From Halochromatium roseum (GTDB lineage: Bacteria > Pseudomonadota > Gammaproteobacteria > Chromatiales > Chromatiaceae), in assembly GCF_016653315.1 (NCBI RefSeq), contig NZ_NHSH01000074.1, positions 1 to 64,000 on the forward strand: a stretch of DNA of 64,000 bases. The letters run 5' to 3'. Position 1 is the stretch's first letter, and each line of letters begins with the position of its first letter. Shown piece after piece: positions 27,492-36,500 of the stretch. The translations under genes and the position numbers were made by a program. The notes beneath the pieces were generated by a model. The model was given only the letters and a program-made list of their open reading frames with translations, made no database searches and was not told the DNA's origin.

Positions 27492-27992
27492 TCAAGCGTC
27501 TCTCGCGGGCGCTTTGACGGGCTGGCCCTCGGCGAGTGGCAGCGCGGTGCGCTCGAACACCTGGCGCAAGACAAAGCTGGAGTGCACCCCGGAGACGCCC
27601 TCGATGCGCGTGATCTTCTGCAGCAGTAGCTCCTGATAGGCCGCCATGTCGTGCACAATCACCTTGAGCTGATAGTCGGCATCGCGCCCGGTGATCAGCG
27701 AACACTCCAGCACCTCCGGCAGCGTCGCGACGATGGCATCGAAATTGGCGAAGCGCTCCGGGGTGTGCTTATCCATCGCGATGCTGATGAAGGCGATGAG
27801 GTCCAGCCCAAGCCGCTTGGCATCGAGCATGGCCCGATAGCCGCCGATGATGCCGGCCTCCTCCAGCGCCCGCACCCGACGCAGACAGGGCGAAGGCGAG
27901 AGGCCGATGCGATCGGCCAACTCCTGATTACTGATGCGCCCCTCGGCTTGCAGGATCTCGAGGATGTGGCGGTCGTAGCGGTCGAGTGTCAT
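27492..27992 (-). CDS. Lrp/AsnC-family transcriptional regulator
   Basis: A 166-residue regulator with an N-terminal helix-turn-helix (LDRYDRHILEILQAEGR, ISNQELADRIGLSPSPCLRRV, about residues 3-45) and a C-terminal RAM amino-acid-binding domain (about 65-150, with VLECSLITGRDADYQLKV). Such proteins sense amino acids and commonly control amino-acid metabolism or transport. leuA is 1.4 kb away but the target cannot be read from the sequence. It ends 38 nt from phaC, convergent. Confidence 0.9.
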   Translation of the reverse strand: MTLDRYDRHILEILQAEGRISNQELADRIGLSPSPCLRRVRALEEAGIIGGYRAMLDAKRLGLDLIAFISIAMDKHTPERFANFDAIVATLPEVLECSLITGRDADYQLKVIVHDMAAYQELLLQKITRIEGVSGVHSSFVLRQVFERTALPLAEGQPVKAPARDA

Positions 27993-28067
27993 GGTGGTGG
28001 ACGTATCATCCGGTCATCGCGGGTGCTCAGGGTGCTCGAGCACAGGTCTCGAGCACAGGTTTGGCGG

Positions 28068-28934
28068 TCATGGTCGCCCTGCGCCAGAGTCCGCCCGCGC
28101 TCTGCGTGCGGCCTGTTGCTCGCGGGCGCCGTCGATCAGCGCCTGCGTGGCCGCATAGGCCTCCCGGCAGAGCGCGATGAAGGCCGTCTCAAGCTCGGGC
28201 CTTGGCCAGACCCCCATGCCCGGGGTTAGCGGCCCAACGGCGAGTTGGTAACTGGCCAGGGTGTCGATATAGCGCTTGCGCTCGCGCACATCGATCACCA
28301 CCGGCAGATGTCCGGCCCGCAACACAGGCAAGTTGGCCAGCAAACGCGCCATGCGCCCATTGCCGTCCCAGAACGGATGGATGTGCACGAAACCCAGATG
28401 CAGCCTCGCGTAAGCGGAGAGTGCTGCCGCCTCGTCTAGCGGCTCCACACCCAGGCGATTCAGCTCTGCGAGCCAAGTGTCCATCAACTCCGGCACATTG
28501 CTCGGCGCCGCATAGTCGATAAACGTCTGCCGCCCCTCCTCGGTCATCGCATAAGTCCCGTTCGGCTCAATCTTCCAGCCAACGATGGGCTTGTACATAT
28601 CAATGACGACGCGCGTTTGCACCGCACGGTGCAGCTCGAAGAGTTGCGCCGCAGTCACTGGCCGCGCCGGCCAATCGTCGAGCAGTCCGTACAGCAGCTC
28701 GATCGCGCGGGCGTGGCCAACCACCTCTTCGTGATCTTTCAGCGGCTTGCCGGAGACCGTGAGTCCCTCCTCGATGACGAATTTGGTCTCGCCAAGGGTC
28801 AGGGTGTTGCCTTCCAGCGCCGTGGAGCCATGCGTCCAGAGATCCCGCACCTGGGCCAGCAGCGAACGCTGGAGATCTGGATCCAGGCCGGCTAGGGGGG
28901 CGAGCGTTGGCAAAGACGTGCTCATGTTCCGCAT
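28068..28934 (-). CDS. Fic-domain protein with N-terminal inhibitory motif
   Basis: Fic enzymes usually transfer AMP from ATP to hydroxyls of target proteins. The complete core motif HPFWDGNGRMAR lies near residues 186-197, so the catalytic His and both arginines are present. A class II inhibitory motif (S/T)xxxE(G/N), here STALEG, lies near residue 37-42, so the enzyme should be self-inhibited. The C-terminal part holds a helical winged-helix-like segment. The frame starts with a GTG at 28991, but ATG 28934 (or 28925) fits the family. It could be a stand-alone stress or defence regulator; its target is unknown. Confidence 0.87.
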   Translation of the reverse strand: MRNMSTSLPTLAPLAGLDPDLQRSLLAQVRDLWTHGSTALEGNTLTLGETKFVIEEGLTVSGKPLKDHEEVVGHARAIELLYGLLDDWPARPVTAAQLFELHRAVQTRVVIDMYKPIVGWKIEPNGTYAMTEEGRQTFIDYAAPSNVPELMDTWLAELNRLGVEPLDEAAALSAYARLHLGFVHIHPFWDGNGRMARLLANLPVLRAGHLPVVIDVRERKRYIDTLASYQLAVGPLTPGMGVWPRPELETAFIALCREAYAATQALIDGAREQQAARRARADSGAGRP

Positions 28935-29028
28935 TGCTTGCAAGTTGCAGGTTGAAAACCCTGTTGGGAGTCTAGACGAGGCCGCCTTCACAGGTCGTTT
29001 GAATTTCGCTCAACGGCGCTTGCCCCTT

Positions 29029-29094
29029 GATTGCGCACCGATTGCGCACCGATTGCGCACCGATTGTGCGCCGATTGCGCGCCGATTGCGCACA
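29029..29094. repeat. Six tandem copies of an 11-bp unit upstream of fic
   Basis: GATTGCGCACC is repeated six times head to tail (29029, 29040, 29051, 29062, 29073, 29084). The first three copies are exact and the last three differ at one or two positions. The array lies 95 bp before the fic start and 300 bp before leuA. The rest of the 28935-29398 gap contains only an AT-rich run near 29107-29165 that may hold the leuA promoter; no gene is seen. Confidence 0.88.
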
Positions 29095-29398
29095 AGCGAG
29101 CAAGAACGACAGATTATTGCCTTAATTTGAGATATAAGCAGCAAGATAGCAATCGTCTATCCATTAGGTTAGCGCATCCTATCAACCATCGGCCACAAGC
29201 CGGCAGCCAGGGGAAGGCCCACAAGGCCAGACCCCGATCAGGATCACCGGCGGCAGCGCTCAACCGAAGACACCACTGACAGGTCCGAACGCGCCGCCGA
29301 TCGATCCGATCATAGGCCGAGCAGCTTGCCACGCGCCCACTGCCAAGCCGTTTGCTCACAGCCAAGCCACTCGCCCACTGCCACAAGGAGTTCGCATC

Positions 29399-31258
29399 AT
29401 GCCCGCCCACCACGCCAAATACCGCCCAAGCCAGCCGGTACCAATCCGCGACCGCACCTGGCCCGACCGCCACATCCAACAGGCTCCGCGCTGGGCCAGC
29501 GTCGACCTGCGCGACGGCAATCAGGCCCTACGCGCACCGATGAGCGTGACGCAGAAGCAGCAGCTCTGGGCCTTACTGGTCGACATCGGCCTGAAAGAGA
29601 TCGAGGTCGGCTTCCCCTCGGCCAGCCAGCCGGATTATGACTTTGTGCGCTGGCTGATCGAGGCGCGGCAGATCCCCGAGGATGTGACCATCCAGGTCTT
29701 GGTGCAGGCGCGCCAGGATCTAATCGAGCGCACCTTCGCGGCACTGGATGGGGTGCATCGGGCCATCGTCCACGTCTACAACTCGACCTCGCCGGTGCAG
29801 CGCGACTGGGTGTTCGGCGCCGATCGCGCGCGGATCAAGGCCATTGCGGTGCAGGGCGCCCAGTGGGTGCGCGATGAAGCGGCCAAGTATCCGGGCACCG
29901 ACTGGACCTTTCAGTATTCGCCCGAGAGCTTCTCGCAGACCGAGCCTGAGTATGCGGTCGAGGTCTGCAACGCCGTGTTGGAGGTCTGGCAGCCGACGCC
30001 CGAGCATCCCTGCATCCTCAATCTGCCGGCCACGGTGGAATCCGCCAGCCCGAACGTCTTTGCCGATCAGGTCGAATGGTTCTGCCGCCACATCGAGCGG
30101 CGCGACAGTGTGGTCGTCTCCTTACACACCCACAATGATCGCGGCGGCGCAGCGGCCGCGGCTGAACTCGGCCTGCTGGCGGGCGCCGATCGCATCGAGG
30201 GCACCCTACTCGGCAATGGCGAGCGCACCGGCAACTGCGATCTGGTGACCTTGGCAATGAACCTCTATAGCCAGGGCATCGACCCGCAGCTGGATCTCAG
30301 CGACCCAGACCACATCATCGAGACCGTTGAGGCCTGCACCGGCATCGCCTGCCATCCGCGCCATCCTTGGGTCGGCGAGTTGGTCTATACCGCCTTCTCC
30401 GGCAGCCATCAGGACGCGATCAACAAGTCGCTGAAACATCAGCGTGCCGAGCACAACCGCGACCTGCCGTGGCAGGTCGCCTATCTGCCGATCGATCCGC
30501 AGGACGTCGGTCGCAGCTACGAGGCGGTGATCCGCGTCAACAGCCAGTCCGGCAAGGGCGGCATGGCCTTCGTGCTCGAGCGCGATTATGGACTGCAACT
30601 GCCACGTTGGGCGCAGGTGGAGTTGGCGCCGGTGGTGCAGCGCGCGAGCGAGGAGCAAGGCGGCATCATCGACTCGGCCAGCATCCGGGCGCTGTTCGCG
30701 GCCCAGTTCATCCGCGACCAGGCGCCGCACCGGCTCGGCGGCTACCGCATCAGCCGCAATGGCCATGATCGGATCGAGGCGACCATTGTCAGCGTTGGGG
30801 AAGAGGTTGCAGCTGTGACTGGTCAAGCAGGGCAAGACAGGCAAGGCACGTGTAGGGAGCGGGATGTTCAATCTGTGCGAGATATCGTGACGGCGCGAGA
30901 TGCACGAGAGCAGCGCATCCAAGGCGAAGGTGAGGGCGTGATCGCCGCCTTCGCCAATGCCTGGAGCCAGGCCTTTGGCCAGACCATCGACGTGCGCGAC
31001 TACCGCGAGCATGCGATCGGCGCTGGCACCGATGCCGAGGCCGCCGCCTATGTGCAGCTCGCCATTGACGGCCAACCAGTCGCCGGCGTCGCCATCGATC
31101 GCGATACCGTCAGCGCTTCGCTGAAAGCAGTGCTCTCGGCCCTTAACCGAAGCGCTAGCAAAGCGCGCGTCCTCAAGGCGCAAAGATCAGCATCACATAG
31201 GCGCCGAACAGGATCAGATGCACCACGCCTTGCAGCACATTGGTGCGCGGCGCGCTGA
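29399..31258 (+). CDS. leuA: 2-isopropylmalate synthase (LeuA type 2)
   Basis: Condenses 2-oxoisovalerate with acetyl-CoA, the first committed step of leucine synthesis. The long 619-residue form has the HMGL-like TIM barrel (SVDLRDGNQAL near 39, EVGFPSASQPDYDF near 73, VSLHTHNDRGG near 240, GNGERTGNCDL near 272) and a C-terminal regulatory domain. AAGGAG precedes the ATG. About 40 residues near 465-507 (rich in Gln/Arg/Asp) interrupt the usual GeeH..GxGNGPI linker, an in-frame insertion. The last 86 nt overlap the end of chaA on the other strand, so the true C-terminal tail is longer than usual. Confidence 0.9.
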   Translation: MPAHHAKYRPSQPVPIRDRTWPDRHIQQAPRWASVDLRDGNQALRAPMSVTQKQQLWALLVDIGLKEIEVGFPSASQPDYDFVRWLIEARQIPEDVTIQVLVQARQDLIERTFAALDGVHRAIVHVYNSTSPVQRDWVFGADRARIKAIAVQGAQWVRDEAAKYPGTDWTFQYSPESFSQTEPEYAVEVCNAVLEVWQPTPEHPCILNLPATVESASPNVFADQVEWFCRHIERRDSVVVSLHTHNDRGGAAAAAELGLLAGADRIEGTLLGNGERTGNCDLVTLAMNLYSQGIDPQLDLSDPDHIIETVEACTGIACHPRHPWVGELVYTAFSGSHQDAINKSLKHQRAEHNRDLPWQVAYLPIDPQDVGRSYEAVIRVNSQSGKGGMAFVLERDYGLQLPRWAQVELAPVVQRASEEQGGIIDSASIRALFAAQFIRDQAPHRLGGYRISRNGHDRIEATIVSVGEEVAAVTGQAGQDRQGTCRERDVQSVRDIVTARDAREQRIQGEGEGVIAAFANAWSQAFGQTIDVRDYREHAIGAGTDAEAAAYVQLAIDGQPVAGVAIDRDTVSASLKAVLSALNRSASKARVLKAQRSASHRRRTGSDAPRLAAHWCAAR

Positions 31259-32495
31259 AGGTCAGCACCGCGACCAGCAGCGTGGTCACCAGCATCAGGA
31301 TATCGGTCGGGTCGAGGCCAAGCTCGACTGGCTTGCCGGTCGCCAAGCTGATCGCCAACACCGCGGGCACGGTCAGCCCAATGGTCGCCAACACCGAGCC
31401 AAGGAAGATGTTCACCGCCCGCTGTAGCCGATTGGCGAGTGCCGAGCGCACAGCGCCAACGGCCTCGGGCGTCAGCACCAGCACGGCGACCACAAAACCA
31501 CCCAAGGCCGCCGGCAGTGAGAGCGACTCGATCCCATAGTCGATCGGGAGCGCGATCTTCTTCGCCAACAACACCACCGGCACCAGGTAGGCGAGCAAGA
31601 GCAGCGCGTGCAACGGCACCGGACCCGGCGCATGAGCCTGGGCATCAGCACCCTGATGCACTTGCCGGTCAACCGCCGCGGCATCGACCCGCGTCGCGGC
31701 ATCGACCTGCGCCGCAGCATCAGCATCAGCATCAGCATCGGCATTGGATGCGACAGCCGGCGCCACCGCATCGGCGCGGAAGTAGCCACGGTGACGCACC
31801 GTCTGGATCAGCAGAAAGCTGCCGTAGAGGGCGACACTGGCAAGGATCAAAAAGGTCGCCTGAAAGCCGCTCAGGGTTCGCACCGGCGTCGATTGGGTGA
31901 AATCCGGCAGCACCAGGCTCAGCAAGGCCAGCGGGATGATCACCGAGAGATAGGCATTCGCACCCTGCAGGTTGTAGCTCTGCTCACCATGGCGCAGCGC
32001 CCCGAGCAGCAGGCTCAGGCCGACCATGCCGTTGAGCACGATCATCACCACCGCGAACATGGTGTCACGGGCCAGGGTCGGATTGTTGTCGCCGACGAAC
32101 ATCAGCGAGGCGATCATCAATACCTCGATCGAGATCACCGAGAGGGTGAGGATCAGGGTGCCATAGGGCTCGCCGAGCCGCTCCGCGAGCATGTCCGCGT
32201 GATGCACCACCTTGAGCGCGGCCCAGAGGATGGTACCGAACAGCCAAGCGAACATCAGCGCAAGCCAGAGCGGATTGCTCAGATCCGCCAGCCAACCCTT
32301 GCCGTAGAGCAGAAAGGCCGCGGTGGTCGCCAGAATCAATAGCAGGGGGGCCTCGGCACGCAGTCGGCCCGCCGTCTTGTCGCTGCTCATCGGGCCTGCG
32401 CTCACCCGTTCTCCGTTCACCCGTTCTCCGTTCATCGCTGCTCCATTCGTCGCTGCTCCGTTCACCGGTGCTTCGGTCGTCTGCTCTCCGCTCAT
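31173..32495 (-). CDS. chaA: Calcium/proton antiporter, ChaA type
   Basis: A 440-residue inner-membrane cation/H+ exchanger of the CaCA superfamily. Hallmarks are GEPYGTLILTLSVISIEV in the first half and PEAVGAVRSALANRLQRAVNIFLGS in the second, each with the ion-binding glutamate. About 11 helices are visible. The N-terminus (residues 10-34) is a repetitive Asn/Gly/Glu/Val stretch, and the loop near residues 255-285 carries an ADADADA run encoded by hexanucleotide repeats (about 31717-31745), so both have grown by repeat expansion. Its start overlaps the thioredoxin stop (ATGA). Confidence 0.88.
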   Translation of the reverse strand: MSGEQTTEAPVNGAATNGAAMNGERVNGERVSAGPMSSDKTAGRLRAEAPLLLILATTAAFLLYGKGWLADLSNPLWLALMFAWLFGTILWAALKVVHHADMLAERLGEPYGTLILTLSVISIEVLMIASLMFVGDNNPTLARDTMFAVVMIVLNGMVGLSLLLGALRHGEQSYNLQGANAYLSVIIPLALLSLVLPDFTQSTPVRTLSGFQATFLILASVALYGSFLLIQTVRHRGYFRADAVAPAVASNADADADADAAAQVDAATRVDAAAVDRQVHQGADAQAHAPGPVPLHALLLLAYLVPVVLLAKKIALPIDYGIESLSLPAALGGFVVAVLVLTPEAVGAVRSALANRLQRAVNIFLGSVLATIGLTVPAVLAISLATGKPVELGLDPTDILMLVTTLLVAVLTFSAPRTNVLQGVVHLILFGAYVMLIFAP

Positions 32496-32881
32496 TGGAC
32501 GCTGGCCTCTGGCTGTTGATCGAGATGCTCGTCGAGCCAGGCACGAATCTGCACGCTCGAACGCGAGCCGCTGAAGCGCCCACGCTCCTCCCCATGCTGG
32601 AACAGCATCACGGTCGGAAAGCCGCGCAGCCGATAGTGACCAGCCAGCTTCATATTCTCGCCCTCATCAACCTCGACCTTGGCCAGCCCAACCGAGCTTT
32701 GCAGCTCATCGATCACCCGATAGAGATGCGGCGCCAGCTGATGGCAAGGCGCGCACCAATCGGCCCAAAAATCGACCAGGATCGGCCGCGTGCGCGAGGC
32801 CTCGATCACCGCCTGCTCGAAGCCTTCGTGGTCAACATCGAAACAATCGCCGCACGGCGGTTGGTCGGAAGGAAAGCGCAT
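32492..32881 (-). CDS. Thioredoxin-like protein
   Basis: A 129-residue cytoplasmic protein with a thioredoxin fold. The active site is WCAPC (Cys43, Cys46), one residue different from the classic WCGPC, and the cis-proline loop GFPTVMLF is present. An N-terminal pair of cysteines (CGDC at 10-13) precedes the fold and could bind metal or form a second disulfide. It is translationally coupled to chaA through a 4-nt overlap. Confidence 0.87.
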   Translation of the reverse strand: MRFPSDQPPCGDCFDVDHEGFEQAVIEASRTRPILVDFWADWCAPCHQLAPHLYRVIDELQSSVGLAKVEVDEGENMKLAGHYRLRGFPTVMLFQHGEERGRFSGSRSSVQIRAWLDEHLDQQPEASVQ

Positions 32882-33070
32882 TGAGTCTTCTCCATCATCA
32901 TCAGAGGGCTATGGCACCACAGTGGCAGCCAAACCGCCATTGTTGAGTCTTCGTGTCAGCACCCCGCATCCACAGAGCACATCCGCTTGTCCGAGTGGAT
33001 ATCGATGGTAGCATCAGCGAATCCTCAGCCTGACACAGCGGCAGTCATTGATCATCCAAGGGTATCTTTG

Positions 33071-33502
33071 ATGAACACCTATGAAACCGACTTCCATCAG
33101 TGGATCGAAGAGCAATCGGACCTGCTGCGTTCCAGCCAGCTAACGCAGCTCGACATTCCAAACTTGATTGAGGAGCTACAGAGCATGAGTGCACGCGAAC
33201 GACGCGAGCTGATCAATCGTCTCGCCGTCTTGCTTGCGCACCTGCTCAAATGGGCGTTTCAACCTGAGCGGCGCAGCACCCGCTGGCGCCTGACCATCAA
33301 TGAGCAGCGGCGCCAGCTCGCCCTGTTGTTGGAAGACAGCCCCAGCCTGCGACAGCGCCTGCCAGACCTGTTGCCGCGCAGTTACCGCAACGCGACCCGA
33401 GCAGCGATGGAGGAAACAGGCTTTCTCAAGTCGCCGTTCCCAGAGAGCTGTGCCTATAGCATCGCCGATATCCTCGATGAAGACTACTGGCCGGATGATT
33501 GA
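33071..33502 (+). CDS. DUF29 family protein
   Basis: A 143-residue protein with the DUF29 pattern: YETDFHQWIEEQSDLLRS at the start, LDIPNLIEELQSM near 28, LAHLLKWAFQPERR near 55 and a C-terminal FPESCAYSIADILDEDYWP. The family is common in purple sulfur bacteria and cyanobacteria, often in several copies, and has no established function. The frame is open 84 nt upstream but ATG 33071 is the family start. It lies between the thioredoxin gene and the large helicase. Confidence 0.88.
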   Translation: MNTYETDFHQWIEEQSDLLRSSQLTQLDIPNLIEELQSMSARERRELINRLAVLLAHLLKWAFQPERRSTRWRLTINEQRRQLALLLEDSPSLRQRLPDLLPRSYRNATRAAMEETGFLKSPFPESCAYSIADILDEDYWPDD

Positions 33503-33538
33503 GCAGCAGCATACAAGACGGAAAGCTGAGCAATTTGG

Positions 33539-36500
33539 TCACTCCCGTAATGCCTCCTGAATCTTCTCTCGCAAATCAGGACCAGTACGCTGGAATCCCA
33601 GCAAACGGGCTACCGCCTGAATGCCCTCTTCTGGGTCAACTCGACCATTCTCGCGTTGGACAACCGCTGCAGCTGCTTGGATCTCAATGCTCGAGAGGTA
33701 GATTGCCTTATTTGTTGGCGAGCTTTCTTGGGATCGATCACGGACAGGCGGATCATCACGCTGCGACGAAGTGAACCAAAATTCATCGTTCTCGTAGATG
33801 CGATCCTGCTTTTGTGCATGGATAAGTGCCGCCTGAGTCGCATCTTGAATCCGAGTACCCGTGCGTGTCTTGCCGCAACCAACAGCAATACGGCGGGCAA
33901 CCTCTGAGACATGGATTGGCCCCTCGCCCTCAACTACCTTTACAACATGCTCGGCCAAGATTTCGGTCGCTATTTCATGGGGCTCAACCTGTGCTCCGAT
34001 CTGGGGAATCACTCGTTGGTAGGGGACCGCCTGGGGCAGTATTGGCACCGTCAGATTCTGTTCAGCTAAGGATGAATCGTCTACCGCTGCCAGTTCAGGC
34101 TGATGAGTCTCACCATTGTCCGGTAGACCTTCGAAGATATCCTTTTGCCCAAATTGCCCAAAGGCCGACTGATTAGCCCCCTCGATAGACCATGAATCCG
34201 CAGCAAGTTGGGCATCTCGCAAGGCTTTCTTAAGTCGCTCGATTTCTTGGTCACGCCGATAAAACCAATCCGTACTCCAGATACGGTAAAAACGCCAGCC
34301 CAAACCTTCCAGGACTTGCTGCCGGAGTCGGTCGCGCTCACGTGCCCACAACGCGCGGTGATAAGTTGCTCCATCACATTCAACCGCCAATATATATTGC
34401 CCGAGACGATCAGGATTGCGAACACCTAAGTCAATACGGAAACCCGCGCTGCCTACTTGCGCATCACATGGATAACCCAACATTTGGATAACAGTCGCAA
34501 CATCTTCTTCAAACGGACTATCGGCATCAGCACCCGTTGGCAAAGCTTGTTCAAGCTCACCTATCTCGGCAAATTTCAGGAAACGTTTGAGTACACGCGG
34601 ACCATCCTTTGTCGTTCTTGACAAATCTATCTCTTCCGGTGCAAATGATGAAAACACCTGGCAGCGGATTCGAGCCCGGCTGAACAAGACATTCAGCCTC
34701 CGTTCACCACCGTCCGTATTAACCGGACCAAAGTTCATGCTGGAAAGCCGTCCATTAGGCTCATGAGGACCGTAACCGACGCTGATCATGATGACGTCAC
34801 GTTCATCCCCCTGCACATTCTCGATGTTTTTTACGAAGACATCTTCGTTTCGCCCCTCACGTAGCAGGGCATCGAGGAGCGAGTCGTCACGGCGCCTAAG
34901 CTCCAGTAGTTCCGTGACCATGTCACTTTGTGACTTGGAAAAGGTGACAACGCCTACAGAGAGTTCAGCATTATGCCTCGCATGCCTAGAGAGTGCCGTG
35001 ACGATGGCCTCAGCTTCGATGCGGTTAGTCCCAGGCCGCCCGCCACCCCGGCTTTTGCTGCTATAGACGCCTGGAACGCGAGTCAACTGTAGACCAACAT
35101 TGTCATCGTGCTGAGTTGGCGTCGGCGGCAGTATGAGACGATTTTCATAGAACTCAGCATTCGAGACAGTGATCAAGGAAGGATCACGGGAGCGATAGTG
35201 CCACTCGAGCATGAGACGCCGCAGACCCCGAGCTTCACACAACGTGAGAATACTCTCAAGCTCAATCGCTTGGGCCATTGGTGCAGCTCCATCTTCCTCT
35301 TCGTCCTCATCACCATCCTCGTCGGTTAAGCGGTCGAAAAAGGAACTGGGCGGCAGCTGTTTACTATCACCTACAACCACAATTTGCCTAGCTCTCGCCA
35401 TCGCGCCGATAGCGTCTTCCGGTTTAATCTGGCTTGCTTCATCGATGATGAGCAAATCAAAGCTCATCTGTTCTGGTGGCAAGAACTGCGCGATGGAGAT
35501 CGGACTCATTAGGAAGACAGGCTTGATACGCTGGACCATGCGGCCGGCGTTAATCATAATTTGGCGAATAGAGCGATGCCGACGTCGCTTCGCCATTTCG
35601 CCACGTAAGAACCCCATCTCACCGGTAGCTCCCGTAGGCAATTGCTGTCGATGCTGGTTGCGGATCAGCGCTCGGACGTCTGCTACCCTTTCAGCATCTA
35701 ACGTCTGAAATTGCTCGACCAACTTATGCCGATCGCATGCGGCTAACCGCGCAAGTTCTGGCTGAGCGGAACGTGCATAATTCCAACGTGCCTCGGCGAC
35801 CGCGTAGTCGAACTCATCTACCGCTGAAGCTAACGCGACATGCTGGTTATCAAGCGCTTGCAGTAGTGTTTTCAAGCCATTATTGCTTTCTTCTAGCTCG
35901 TTGCGACTCTGCTTATAGCGCACCCAGTCCACATAGCTGCTGAGATTAGCAAGCATGTGGCGAAGGCGTTGCAGTAATACCAATAGCTGGGAATTTCCCA
36001 GGGGTGACTTGCTGGCATCCGTAGTAGAGCCTTCAGGCTTATACTCGTCGAGGTCCTTCATGGGCTTGGAAACCGCGTCCTCGGCTTTCTTGAGCAGCTC
36101 TTTGAGCTGATCGGCGCGGGCTGCCGCTTGAGGAAAATCCGCAGCCCAAGAGTTCAAGGTCTGAGGTTCCTGCGGTAACCAGCCGGTTTCTGCCAGCGAT
36201 CGCAACCAGTTGAGTGTCGCCAATGCAGCCTGAAAATCTGTGCGCTCGCCACGCCAAGCATCACCTAAAACCCCACGCAACCAGTCTTCATCCTCACTGA
36301 GCAAAGCACGCTGACCTTGCACTTGTAGAAGCTGATCGAGCAGTTCGAGTCGTTCTGTTGGCGCCTTGGGAGGCGGACCTTTGAGCAACACCCTAAACTC
36401 TCGGCTTGCACTGCGATAACGACCGAAGAGGCGCGACAAGCCGGAAGACACGCCTTTGGCGATTGGCTCCCGGAGCGCTTGTACCTCTGCATACCAAGCA

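Noticed and set aside
26611-27705. 364-codon minus-strand frame
   Set aside because: Antisense to phaC, whose catalytic residues are all intact, and crossing into the Lrp gene out of frame.
29029-29094. CRISPR-like array
   Set aside because: The 11-bp units are head to tail with no spacers, so this is a simple tandem repeat; no cas gene is present.
30206-31183. 325-codon minus-strand frame
   Set aside because: Antisense to leuA, which matches its family over this region.
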